Of a stretch of DNA of 64,000 nt, positions 13,701 to 23,596 are shown in pieces (the stretch's first letter is position 1; each line of letters begins with the position of its first letter). The translations under genes were made by a program, and so were the position numbers. Under the pieces are notes generated by a model. That model made no database searches, was not told the origin of the DNA, and saw only the letters and a program-made list of their open reading frames with translations. Origin of the DNA: Eumeta japonica (Eukaryota; Arthropoda; Insecta; Lepidoptera; Psychidae). The DNA lies in NCBI GenBank assembly GCA_005406025.1, contig BGZK01000871.1, forward strand, positions 1-64,000. The letters run 5' to 3'.

Positions 13701-16700
13701 TGTATATACATAACGTAAGTCACGTCTCCACTACAAGTCGTGCCTTATAGATATTATTACTATAAGAGTATATAAGGAAGACTTATCATCGCTATATATG
13801 ATCGCGGGTAATCATTTCTACATGGCCTCTTCTAGGAGATCTCACTGAACAGATTTACAGAATTAACTGACTTAAAGCGCAGAAATTTAAAAAATGGATT
13901 ATAAATATAAATATTTGGATGTTTTGGGCGGTCGTATGAAAATGCATGTGACTCGATTTTGGATTCCACGTCACATTATGGCGTTGGTACACCAGCTGAC
14001 AACTACCGTCAAGGAAATTCTCAAGTTAGGATGTCTTTATGAAAATTTGCTTAGGATTCTCTATCAAACCACCGTATTTGGGCAGCTATTAGAAATTATA
14101 TTAAAGACCGCACTCTTAAAGGTTCATTCAATAGAATGCAATATATGGATATTTAACTAATTGCCATTGAATGTTTTATAATTGACAGTTTACCTCACTG
14201 CCTCATTAAATGCTAAGGACACTTAACTGATTATTGAGATGAGACATCCTTGAACCCTTATTAAGTAACAAGGGAGCATTAAAATTTAAGTACCTAAGGT
14301 CTCTGCGAATATAGCAGTAAGTACCACATTCTAATGAGAATTTCTTTTTGATTCCGCGTCGAATCTATGCGCACAAACATTTATTGAAAATTCTTAGATC
14401 TCGTTTTCGTATAGAGATTTTCTCGAAATTGGATTAAGTCCATTGAAAATCTTTTACGATTTCAATAAAGTATATGAAATAAAAAAAAAATAATGTGAAG
14501 CATTGCAGTTGTTCAGAAAAACTTAAACCTTATTAAGTAGTACCAATATCAGCATAAACGTTAGAATTAAGATAAAATTACTGATAGAATAGATTCTCAT
14601 TACAATTTTTAAAGAATAATTTTCAATAGTCTTGACCAAGTGGAAAAATTGTGGAATCAATTCGGTGACTCACTGTTCTGCTTTTGCAGCTCTTTTTATA
14701 AGAGATTAATTGAAATTGTAAGAGTTGGAATAGATAAAAAACCTTTCTATAATACAATAAAAAAAAATGCTTATAGTGTAATGTCCCGGAGTGGCATGAA
14801 CTGCGCCGGTTCGTGTCCCGCCCACCGCCGACGCCCTCGCGCCTGCACTGCACGATGCTGCGGCACGACGACGACGAGGCGGGCGCCTACACGCTGTACC
14901 TGGAGCACCTGGGCGGGCTCGTGCCGTTGCTGAAGGGGCGACGGACCAGTAAAATACGTCCCGAATTCGTTATATTCGACCCACAGGCTGAAGGTACATC
15001 ACCGTAGTACATATTTATTATATGCCTATACATAAATATGCTCCTATTACTCCTACCATGGGCGACTCGGTATATAGCCATAATCTCCTATTTGAAAATC
15101 TGTGTGCATAAAGCGACAATACTCTACCTTTTAATAATAATAAGTAAAGTCATGTAAAAGAAACTGCATATGATAAGCAAGCTACTATAGTAGGTAGCTA
15201 CTACACAAAAAATATACTAAAATATTATTATGCACATTAGGTATATGGTGTCTTCAGTTCAATTTGCAAACTTTATTTGAAAAACATATCTAGAAGATTG
15301 AATAAAAAATATTTTTTTAATTTTTAATTATTTGATTTATGAATAAGTGCACACACTTAATTCTTAAGACAATCCAATATATTAAATGTTAATTTATAAT
15401 TGTTGATTTCGCTGATGTATTTACCTATATTTATTAGTTATATGAATACGATCGTTATTCTTACTCCAAATAATTTTATTCTCGTCATACAGAAAATAGT
15501 ACTCCGTTGGGCGGGGGCACACGCGAGAGCAGCAGCAGCAGTACCCATAGTAGCAACAGCAGCAGCAGCAGTAGCGGGGGGCACGTAACATTACGACCAC
15601 CGCGGACGCCCCGCGCCCCGCGTTCGCCGCGACGAGCACCGGCACCGTCCATCCCCACGCCACCTACTGATTCTTCAGACTCGGAGCAAGAAGAAGGTAA
15701 CTTGTTTGTAAACCGATCACTGAGATAACAACTTATATATTTTCACATTTTAATTATCTCAAAATGGTATGAAAATGGATTCTAACCTAAACTGTATATT
15801 ATGCCATTATGTTTCTCCTGCCTTATGCATTATTATTTTTTATTGTGAATGAATTGTAACCTTTAAAATGTCATGTTTTATTGTACATTATTTCATAATA
15901 TGACAATAATTTTGATCAGAATTTTGATTACAGGCTGTTCTGGGTCGCCAAGACTACAAAGAAGAAGACGAGCTCGGGAAAGACGCAAAATACGTAGCTC
16001 CAGTGATAAAGATGACGGCTCCGATGATTTAGCTTATATTGATTCATTACCAGAAGTAATCAATTTGAAAATTTTATAATAATTTGGTGACATAATTTAA
16101 GTGATTTTCTTTTACAAAGGTATATGATTAATTTTTTATATGTTTCAGGATGTTCGCTTAGTAGAAGTAACATCGAATATTTGGGGAACAAAATTCAAAA
16201 TGCACGGTCTCGCGAAAAACGTGCCAGCTAATTTAGGGCAGGTCACATATAAAACGTCACTTTTACATCTTCAACCTCGGCAAATGACACTCATGATAAC
16301 TGAACTGAGAGATGACGATCCGGTCGGACCAGATCCCACCTTTAATCCTAACATATTTTCCGAAGACGAGGAGGAGGTTTTCCACACTAACGATAATAAG
16401 AGCTCGCCTTCCCACATCAATAATAACGTGCGAAGGAAGTTCGGGCTTTCGGAACGAGTGCCCAGAACGAACCAAAACGACGTTTACGGGCCTAATAACA
16501 ATACGCCATCCGCACCGTCTCTAGCGCGAGCGGAATCCTATGACGAGTTTCCGTACATAGACATGAGCGAAGCCCTGAATAACGTACCGGAGGTGGTGTA
16601 CAGTGCTGCGGGCATGCGTCACGCGGGTCCGGTCGAGCGGCGCGTCAACAGCGCCACCGCCGTATCCAGCCGACACGCCATCTCTCCGTTGCGCTGCGAC

Positions 16701-19700
16701 GGCTCCGTGCCCACGCTGCAGTCCCCCAAGAACGCTGTTGCACCGACGGACATCATATTCGAGCGGCCTTCGCCGCAGACGGTCACGTGTGGAGGCCGTG
16801 GAGATTTTTGCGGGGGCCGTACCGAGTACAGCGTACGCGGCGACAACGTCACTCTCAAAGCCAACATGTCTAACATTGATCAACAGCCCTTTAGCCTCAA
16901 TCTGAGTGTCGAGCCGAGTCGACAGGTCACCATTAAAAAGTGTGACACGCACGTCACTGATAATTGTCTATCCAAAATCCGTAAAAACATCTGCAACCGA
17001 GGCGAGTCGAGCTCCTATGAGATGAACACGAGAATATTGAAAAGTTTGTGTAACAAGAACTACGAACACGAAATACATCCGGATGCGATCACTAAACGTG
17101 CCGATACATTAAAAAATCTCCAAAAGAATGAAGATCTCAAATTTATAGATGAGGAGACATCGATAGAGACGATCGTGACGAACGTCACAGAGCGGCCGCG
17201 CGAGGGCCGCGTGCAGAGGACCACGACCGTGGTGCCGATCAGCCCCGTGTGCACCAGCATGCCCGTCTATGACACCATGACGCGTAGCTGTAGCGTGGGC
17301 TATCTCGACCTCGTAGATCCGGCCGTGTTGCGCGCGCATGCCGGCGTGAGTGCGCTTCGCGAGCAGCCCCGGCGGCTTGTCCTCGTACATGATCGTACAA
17401 GGCACCATAAAAAGAACACCAGGAGGCACGCAATAAGGACTCACGACACCAAAACTAACCTCACCAATGCACTCGAAAAATCGCCTAACTTGAAAAAGTG
17501 TGGTAAATCGAAGAGCCTCGATTCCAGCGAGCTCGCTTTGAACGAGAAGTCAAATAGACGTAACATCAAACAAGATCCAACGTCTGATACGACAGATTCT
17601 CAAGTAACATCGTCTTGTAGTGGGAGTTCTAACAACAACCACTCCGAAAATGATAAAAAATACTTAAGCATCTCAACGACTAGCAAAGACAAAGATGGAA
17701 ATACATCTCGATTAGAGGTGGGTTTCATATTAATATGTTACAGGGTTAGAACTACAATTTCATTAATTGTGGTTTTGACCGATTAGATACCACATAACCA
17801 TATGACTAGGCTGTTTAATGAAAAAAAGAAATATTCGTTTATAAATATCAGATTCTTACCTGTATATACATATATATTTTTTTAAGTTCTAATGATAGTC
17901 AATCATAACTGCATAATATAGCAGTAGATACAACATAATTCTTTATTGTAACGATCAACAAAACTTGTAGACACTTTAACAAATAGCAAAATCCACTAGA
18001 GTTGATATACATTCAACGTTCACTAAGTTGTGCCTTGTAAACAATTAAAAGTGAAGAGTGATTAAAAAAAGCCCATCTGTAATCAGATTGCGCAGATATT
18101 ATCACAACGAATCGTTAAAAGCATAACATGTATATGTTTATATGTCCCTACGTATGACCAGAATCGACGGTCACAACGCGATTATCCAGTATGCACGTCG
18201 TGCCGGCTGGTGTCGCCGTATGACCGGCGCGACGTGACGCCGCCTCGTACGTGTGCGTGGCGTGCGGCGCCGCCAACGCGGAGCGTTCGCCGCCGGCGCC
18301 GCGCCGCCCCGCGCCCACCGACAGCGACTCCGACTACAGCAAGTATTATAGTTAGTAGTGGAAGACCGCGACACGTGACTTCGCGGCTGCTTTTCTATAT
18401 ATGTTTGTTTCTTTATTTGTTTTGTATACAAATTGCATGACCGAGTTGTGTATCGCATGAAATTTTTAAAAGCATATTCCACGCGTAGCGTTCTCGAATA
18501 TTCTTATATAGACTTAAATTATTTCTTGTTAGTAGAAAAAGAACGCGAACACTCACTTTACTACCTGCCTCCTGGTTCTCGGCACTCGTAAGGAATGTGA
18601 CTCCCTTCCCGATGCAAAAAAAAATATATAAATCAATAAATAAATATGTACATATATGATTTTCTGAACCAAAAAGAAATGCTGTTTTGCTACAAAGATC
18701 GTTCTTCAGACTTCACGCTCACAAGTGCCTGGAATTAGCCACAGGCTAGTGTTTTATAATTTTTTTAGTACTCCATTAAATATTCATATATCAACATATA
18801 GGTTCATTGGAGCAATTGGCGTTACGTTTATTGGCGTCTCGCGGACGAGTAGTGCGCGGCGGGGCCGGTGGCGGCGCTGAAGTAGAGCGAGAAAGCAACT
18901 CGGCCCCGGCGTCCCCGCGACCCGCGCGCAGTCAGCCCGCGTCCCCCGCGCCACGTGACCGCCGACGAACTAGATACTCTTCTGCTTCACCCATACGGTA
19001 GGCCGAAAAATAAATTATATATAAATACATTTATGAATTTAGACAATAAAACGTATACAAATAAATAGCTTTTATCGTTGTTTTTAAGACTGAAGTTCAA
19101 ACAACAATATTTATGTATCAAAAGCTCTTGCCAACGAACTTTCGTACTTGAAATATTGACGTTGCGTTAAAATTAATACCAAGCGATGAATAAACGTAAA
19201 TATGGCCATAAAGAAAGAAATGCTTCTTTATTTCATAAATACTTTACTTAAGGATTCTATTACATTTCCAGTTTTTGACTTGTACGTGGTGGTATCTCAG
19301 GAAAAGAAAAATATAAAATTATTAACATATCTATTTGTTGATCACCTACAGCCGATTTTATTTAAACTGAACATAAAAACAGGAAATTCGGCACGTATAT
19401 GTAGTATAAGTATGTACTACGTGCATCGTTTTGTGATATCTAAATCTAGAAATGTATTAAATTAATTTCAGCGGTAAATAAATACCCTCCTTCTGTTATT
19501 GTCGTTGCTATATGCTTTTTTCTTCATAACGCAATATCAATTAGATCATTTTTAACACATTCACTATTGTAGTATTAAGCAATGTTGACATAATAAATAG
19601 TATAGGCGACTATTAAAGACGCACGAGATGAAAAATTTGGAATATAAATGTTGCCAACATCGGCTTTATGACTATATTATTTAAATCTCTTTGACGTCTA

Positions 19701-22700
19701 TACATGTCGGATTCGTACTGATAACAGGACTAGAATCAAAATCGGATTTAGAATGTGGATTAGCACGAGAAAACGAAAAAAATCCGCAAATATATCGAGA
19801 AATATTCCGACCATTAGCAACAGATATATATATATATGTATGTAACGGAATGATTTGTTGCTTATAAATAATTCAAAACGAAGCGATTCTGTGGCCACGA
19901 CAGATACCTAATATATAATCATAAGTGCCTTCCAGACTTGTGAATCTCAAAGCCTTTCATCTATTTTCACTTAGTCAAAAGTGATAATTCAATCCACTTT
20001 CCTCTCCTATGCAGACAACTATTGAATTCACCACTACTAAATAGAAGAAGAAACAAAAAACCATCCGAAAGTTCTGATGATGAGCTATCTAATGGATACA
20101 ACGAAGTCAATAGCAAGAACTATCGAGATCTTGAAAGTTTCCAAAAAGCTCAACTCAGAAATAAGGTATGTATGTAAATTTATATTATAAAGGGTAATGA
20201 GCAATTTAATATGGAATCTGAGTGTAACACCATCAGATTTGAAACTAGTGACTGCAAAAAGGATTATATGATTATTAATTATTATGTAGACATATTTTAC
20301 ATAAAATATCACCTGAGTTATAGTTTTGTTATAATTCAAAAAAGTTAGAACGTTAGCAATAACAGTAGCCAATCATGAATTGAAAAATGCATAGTATCAT
20401 ATTTAACGTAATTTAAAATACGGGATTTGGCAATAGGTTGACCTATTGACCGTATTCCATGCTTTTGACTCTACTAGATTCTGTCTAACTTTGATAAGTC
20501 AATCAATCAGAACATCTTTTTTTATATTACTTTATGTAGTTAGGAATTTGATTTTGAACATTAGTAACAATTTTTTTTTAACTTCCTATTGACTTAAGTT
20601 TTCCGTGACGTAGTTAAAAAGGGGAAACAGCGGCGTAACCGCATCAAACAACGGTGCAGTTGCCATTAATAATGGCAGCGGAAGTGGCGGCGGAAGCACC
20701 GCATCGCGCCGGCAGCTGGTGATGCACAACAAGGCGCCGATGTGGAACGAAAACAGCCAAGTCTACCAGCTCGATTTCGGTGGACGCGTCACACAGGAAT
20801 CAGCGAAAAATTTCCAAATCGAATATCATGGCAAACAGGTAGTTCGTTGAATTCTAATGAAGTTTTATATTGTCATATATACATGATTAAGTAAATACTA
20901 TTCTTTAGAATCTTTTTAATTTTTATTATACAATATTGTAACTAATATATTTACTTATAAACTCGTACATATTTCTCAGAACGTTAGATAAACCGCAGAT
21001 CTCCACATATTTTATTGCTTCCACGTCCTACAAGCCTTTCAAATAAGATCGTCTAATTAGAATGCTTCTAAGAAAACGTTTCACGATTGTTTGGAGTCCC
21101 CGACCTGCACCTTATACACTTGTAATGTAAAAGTATTTTAGCTTAGTTTTTTTTCGTACAAAATCATTAAACACATAGATTACAGGAAATAATTTAAAGA
21201 ATAGAGATCTTTACTCCTTAATCTTTACCCCTTGCCATAAGTCTGTTAATGATGGGTAATTCGTGTTATTCATAAATTTTTTCGCGATAAAATACATTAA
21301 TAACTATTTAATTTCATTTGCGATAGCCAGTTATTTAACCAATATTTCGTATTGAGTTTCGGCACGAACTCGTAGTGACGTAGGTATTCATCCGTTTTTT
21401 CTATACTTAAATAAAATATTGATTCCCACAAAAACAGAATACAAAAAAAATATATTTTAATATTTTCCTGTTATTTTTTAAATTTTTCCTCGATTTTATG
21501 AATAGTGTACAAACTGTAGCCTGGATTTGAAATGTTTATTTGAGTTTTTCTATAGAAAAAACACAAATTTGTTGCACATTATAATGTGCGACAAATTTGG
21601 TCTGTATAAGGTTTTCTTAATCATCCATTGCCGACCTTTCCATTGCTCATATTTGTATTGTGATATCTTTCAAGGAGCCTACGTACCTATTACCCAAATG
21701 CTACGTCTCCACTGCAGTTTTAATTTCATATTTCTTCTGGCACACTCAACTTTTATTGTTGAAAAATTTGATCGCGAAGAAGCGTGGCGACCACTCCATT
21801 ATCAACAGTTTGACCCGCTTGTAGCGAAACACTTTTATAACGGCAAGAAACACCTCATTCACTTATTCTTCGTAATACTCTAAATAATTCTATCATTTTT
21901 TAACAAACAACCCAAATGTATAGTCTTTCACGAATTTAACTTTCTCATATTTATACACTAGATAGTGTACCCTGATAGTTTACCTGAATGTAGATACATT
22001 CAGGTAAATTTTGAATTCCATGACCTTAGTCTTACTGGTCATTTATGTCTATACCTCTTTTGAGATTTAAGTATATAATCCAACATTAAAAAAAATGGGT
22101 GCGTGTACTTACGCGCGTGAAAAGTTATACTTCTTTGGAATCATTAAAAAAATTGTTATTGTTTATTTCTTACTAAATCCAATAAAAAACTATCAACTAA
22201 TAAGTTCATCATCTTATTCTTTGTACATTGTCGATAATACTTTTATTAAAATTTATTTACGTAGTGCAATTGGTTTTGTAAGCGCCAAAGGAAAACGGTT
22301 TGACTGAGAACAGTATGTTTTCTCTAATAGCGACCACCTACAATACAAATATAATGAAAAGGAAATTTAAAATTTTCTTTTAATGAAATCGAAAGCTTCA
22401 TATTTAACTGAAGCTTTTTACAGCGTGTTTAAACTATGAACGACATCTGTTATACAAAATTGTTACAAAAATCAAAGAGCGCCATCTATTGTGTGATATA
22501 ATAACTAAGTATGTATCATTGTATTTAAAAAATATTTATTATTGGTTATTTTATATTTACAAAATAAAGAAATAAATTTAATAAAACATTTAATGTAGAA
22601 TTTTTTTATGGAGATCGAACCCGCGACCTTCACGTTATTAGCACGACGTTCTAACCAACTAAGCTAATAGGCCATTGAGATGTCATACGAAAAACCTATA

Positions 22701-23278
22701 TATATTAAAAAAAACCTGTTAATTTTGTGTTACACAATCTTAAAACTTCACTTTCATCATTTTTTCATAACGCGCCTGAAGAAGTACAACTTAAAAAGAG
22801 TGTAATGAAACAAATCTATAGAGCGAATACATAGATTTCACACCTATGATGGAAATGTCCTAGAAAATCTTATGCAGCCCGATTTTGTAGCATAATAAAA
22901 AAGAAAAAAAAAATTAAGCAACAAAATTACTGAATTTACATAAAATAATTGATGGGGTCAGTGAAGCGAGGGTGACATGTAAAAATGATACCATGTGGAG
23001 ATCTGTTTTTAAAAAATATGCGTAAGTTTGTGTTATGTTTAAAGGAACAATAGCCACGGTTTCTTTTTTTCACTTTTAGTATTTTTAAGCGTCTTATCTC
23101 ACTAAGTATTGCATAAAAAAATTCTAATCTTATTAACAAAATAAATTTATTTTCTTGGCAGGTGATGCAGTTCGGACGTATAGACGGCAACGCGTACACG
23201 TTAGACTTCCAATATCCATTTTCGGCATTACAAGCTTTTGCTGTTGCCTTGGCCAACGTTACACAAAGACTAAAATGA
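1990..23278 (+). CDS. tusp: tusp/TULP4 orthologue, Tubby-like protein with WD40 and SOCS box (5' partial, 13 exons)
   Basis: Joining 13 exons gives about 1253 residues ending in a normal stop; the N-terminus lies left of the window. The order is: the end of a WD40-like propeller (exons 1-4), a SOCS box of the LPLPPRL type (exons 4-5), a first Tubby half with [10 protein letters not shown] and LLHLQPRQM (start of exon 8), a long low-complexity insertion, and a second Tubby half with [21 protein letters not shown] and [19 protein letters not shown] (exons 12-13). This architecture is specific to TULP4/Tusp among Tubby proteins. The SOCS box suggests a substrate adaptor for an Elongin B/C-Cullin ligase, which is known for the family only as a proposal. 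All splice phases agree except inside exon 9, where the coding frame appears to shift. Exons are GC-rich against AT-rich introns. Convergent neighbour: RWDD1. Confidence 0.93.
2490..3240 (+). mobile_element. RTE-like non-LTR retrotransposon fragment (reverse transcriptase), degenerate
   Basis: Conceptual fragments in shifting frames match the RTE-type reverse transcriptase common in butterflies and moths: [35 protein letters not shown], the intact catalytic box YADDQVILA (about 2805-2830), and later [19 protein letters not shown] and [13 protein letters not shown]. Frameshifts and stops break it, and it is truncated at both ends. It lies in sense orientation in a tusp intron. Confidence 0.88.
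3746..4016 (+). CDS. tusp: tusp exon 2 of window (WD40-like repeats)
   Basis: The acceptor is gcgtacag and the donor is CCCG|gtaacg; 271 bp, leaving one base. It encodes [11 protein letters not shown], an acidic Gly-rich insertion (EEGDDGGEG), then [18 protein letters not shown] and ELLAVAGT. The DLLAVAG-type strand matches the TULP4 propeller. Confidence 0.9.
6360..6475. repeat. possible inverted-repeat element
   Basis: cattcaagtattacgtaa near the left end and agcttatgtaagcattgat near the right end are degenerate inverted copies of each other. The left phrase is one I associate with a widespread insect inverted-repeat element. No target duplication was verified. Confidence 0.3.
7584..7706. 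repeat. SINE-like head followed by (TA)n microsatellite
   Basis: ctgtcccgcccgcttcgctg is the typical phrase of a dispersed lepidopteran repeat family. It is followed within 60 bp by about 24 TA dinucleotides (7659-7706). Confidence 0.55.
8230..8720. repeat. GC-rich intronic patch with degenerate tandem units of about 77-86 bp
   Basis: Units beginning cgggcttcgg (8351), cgggttcggt (8437) and cgggttcgac (8514), perhaps also about 8590, share the order cggg-ttcg, cgg-cagcgg, gcgcg, aggcg. The unit length is not a multiple of three, so the open frames across it (95 aa forward, 158 aa reverse) are unlikely to be coding. It resembles no family I can name. Confidence 0.45.
9750..9890. repeat. dispersed-repeat tail-like sequence
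   Basis: Contains ctatctgtatgtaaaagtta and agaaactactgcatggattg, phrases typical of the 3' tails of lepidopteran SINE/RTE-type repeats. It is degenerate and its boundaries are unclear. Confidence 0.35.
9947..10047 (+). CDS. tusp: tusp exon 3 of window
   Basis: The acceptor is ttttatag and the donor is CACACAG|gtaaat; 101 bp. It encodes [20 protein letters not shown], equivalent to the VKFYNVRGEHIFTLDT strand of TULP4. Phase fits both neighbours. Confidence 0.9.
10090..12860 (+). mobile_element. non-LTR retrotransposon (AP-endonuclease and reverse transcriptase type), inactivated
   Basis: Fragments in order: an endonuclease part with GLSEVRR-like and [17 protein letters not shown] pieces (10180-10300), then [20 protein letters not shown] (about 10710), [20 protein letters not shown] (11370), [19 protein letters not shown] (11550), [20 protein letters not shown] (11920), a reverse-transcriptase core reading [11 protein letters not shown] where FADD is expected (about 12050-12080), and a C-terminal part with [19 protein letters not shown] (12560-12740). 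Stops and frameshifts occur throughout. Sense orientation, inside the tusp intron between exons 3 and 4. It is a different family from the RTE-like copies at 2.5, 36-38 and 63.7 kb. Confidence 0.88.
13369..13593 (+). CDS. tusp: tusp exon 4 of window (last propeller strand and start of SOCS box)
   Basis: The acceptor at ttatccag was chosen because it keeps phase 0 (the nearer gtgacag would not). 225 bp. It encodes [19 protein letters not shown] and ends in [20 protein letters not shown], which fits the SOCS-box pattern LPLPxxLxxYL. GC content is very high compared with the flanking introns. Confidence 0.9.
13594..14776. other. tusp intron between exons 4 and 5
   Basis: AT-rich. An 88-codon ORF at 13894 has no recognisable content. 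Nothing else is seen. Confidence 0.4.
14777..14993 (+). CDS. tusp: tusp exon 5 of window (end of SOCS box)
   Basis: The acceptor is gcttatag and the donor is GCTGAAG|gtacat; 217 bp. It encodes [17 protein letters not shown], then [12 protein letters not shown] and [19 protein letters not shown] and [11 protein letters not shown], one of the most conserved stretches of TULP4/Tusp. Confidence 0.94.
15493..15696 (+). CDS. tusp: tusp exon 6 of window (Ser-rich and Pro/Arg-rich linker)
   Basis: 204 bp with acceptor tcatacag and donor GAAG|gtaact. It encodes two runs of serine from AGC repeats, then a Pro/Arg-rich stretch ([16 protein letters not shown]) and an acidic end (DSSDSEQEE). The frame is fixed by splice phase on both sides. 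This is a disordered linker with no domain. Confidence 0.85.
15934..16055 (+). CDS. tusp: tusp exon 7 of window (basic then acidic linker)
   Basis: 122 bp with acceptor gattacag and donor CCAGAA|gtaatc. It encodes [20 protein letters not shown] followed by [17 protein letters not shown]. The arginine cluster could be a nuclear localisation signal (inference). Confidence 0.85.
16149..17717 (+). CDS. tusp: tusp exon 8 of window (first half of Tubby domain and long insertion)
   Basis: 1569 bp, 523 codons, phase 0 to 0, acceptor tgtttcag and donor TTAGAG|gtgggt. The first 60 residues carry the N-terminal Tubby half: [19 protein letters not shown] and [17 protein letters not shown], then [12 protein letters not shown]. 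The rest is low complexity with little recognisable conservation, rich in Ser, Asn, Thr and Arg, as in the long insertion that splits the Tubby domain of TULP4. Reading past 17717 adds only intron sequence. Confidence 0.93.
18162..18350 (+). CDS. tusp: tusp exon 9 of window (putative zinc-ribbon exon with apparent frameshift)
   Basis: The acceptor after tatgaccag gives phase 0 and reads [17 protein letters not shown]. About 18227-18235 the convincing frame changes: downstream, the frame giving [14 protein letters not shown] and then [12 protein letters not shown] has G or C at nearly every third position, whereas the continued frame is Arg/Pro-rich with poor GC3. The two CxxC pairs would make one zinc ribbon if a small indel lies between them. 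With the shift, donor TTATA|gttagt (exon end 18350) has the right phase. Without it, donor GCAA|gtatta (exon end 18342) also fits, so a shift-free Arg-rich isoform cannot be excluded. Possible causes are a sequence error, a polymorphism or a real lesion. Confidence 0.65.
18802..18997 (+). CDS. tusp: tusp exon 10 of window
   Basis: 196 bp with acceptor acatatag and donor ATACG|gtaggc. It encodes [17 protein letters not shown] then a Gly- and Ser/Pro-rich tail with [10 protein letters not shown]. The frame is set by downstream exons, whose phases agree. Confidence 0.82.
20015..20165 (+). CDS. tusp: tusp exon 11 of window
   Basis: 151 bp with acceptor cctatgcag and donor AATAAG|gtatgt. It encodes [19 protein letters not shown], then SDDELSN and [15 protein letters not shown]. 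This motif precedes the C-terminal Tubby half. Confidence 0.9.
20614..20838 (+). CDS. tusp: tusp exon 12 of window (second half of Tubby domain, part 1)
   Basis: 225 bp. The acceptor gacgtag was chosen for phase 0 (start LKRGNSG). A Gly/Ser/Asn-rich linker is followed by [18 protein letters not shown] and [18 protein letters not shown], near-invariant in Tubby C-terminal domains. Donor is AAACAG|gtagtt. Confidence 0.95.
20839..23161. other. last intron of tusp
   Basis: AT-rich. Contains the perfect palindrome at 21979-22008 and the tRNA-Ile-like sequence at 22605-22673. The ORF at 21527-21883 shows no conserved motif and is not called as a gene. Confidence 0.45.
22605..22673 (-). pseudogene. 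tRNA-Ile(AAU)-like sequence, acceptor stem broken
   Basis: Read on the - strand it starts ggcctattagcttagttgg (D-arm), has an anticodon loop around ctaataacg (anticodon AAT) and a T-arm gcgggttcgatc, matching eukaryotic tRNA-Ile(AAU). The 3' acceptor strand is replaced by an A-rich run (ataaaaaaa) that cannot pair with ggcctat, so it should not be a functional tRNA. It is either a tRNA pseudogene or the head of a tRNA-derived SINE with an A-rich tail. Confidence 0.7.
23162..23278 (+). CDS. tusp: tusp last exon (C-terminus of Tubby domain)
   Basis: 117 bp with acceptor ttcttggcag and stop TGA at 23276-23278. It encodes [19 protein letters not shown] and [17 protein letters not shown], the hallmark C-terminal strand and hydrophobic central helix of the Tubby domain. 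Confidence 0.96.
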   Translation: MMQFGRIDGNAYTLDFQYPFSALQAFAVALANVTQRLK

Positions 23279-23590
23279 ATTTCTACATAATAGACATAAC
23301 ATCATAAATGATTACTGTAAAATTAAGTGTCGTCAGCATAATTAGAATTTTGTGAAACTAAATACATTGACAAATTAGAGAACAGTGTATTTTATATACA
23401 TTATTTAGATAGTAATTAATATTGAATACTAAAAACCTTCTATAAAGCAGATAAATAACGAACCGATGGAGGAAGATTTTGGATACACTATTGTTGGGAC
23501 CACAGAAGTCAGTTTAAATTTTTTTTTTCCAAGTTAAATTAATAGAGTTATTCATATTTTTTCGTGTTGTAAATTGTCCTTTACTTGAAA

Positions 23591-23596
23591 AATAAA
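23591..23596 (+). terminator. candidate polyadenylation signal of tusp
   Basis: AATAAA lies about 310 bp after the tusp stop. It is one of several AT-rich candidates, so transcript data would be needed to choose between them. Confidence 0.4.

Noticed and set aside
22605..22673. Functional tRNA-Ile gene
   Set aside because: The 3' acceptor strand does not pair with the 5' strand.
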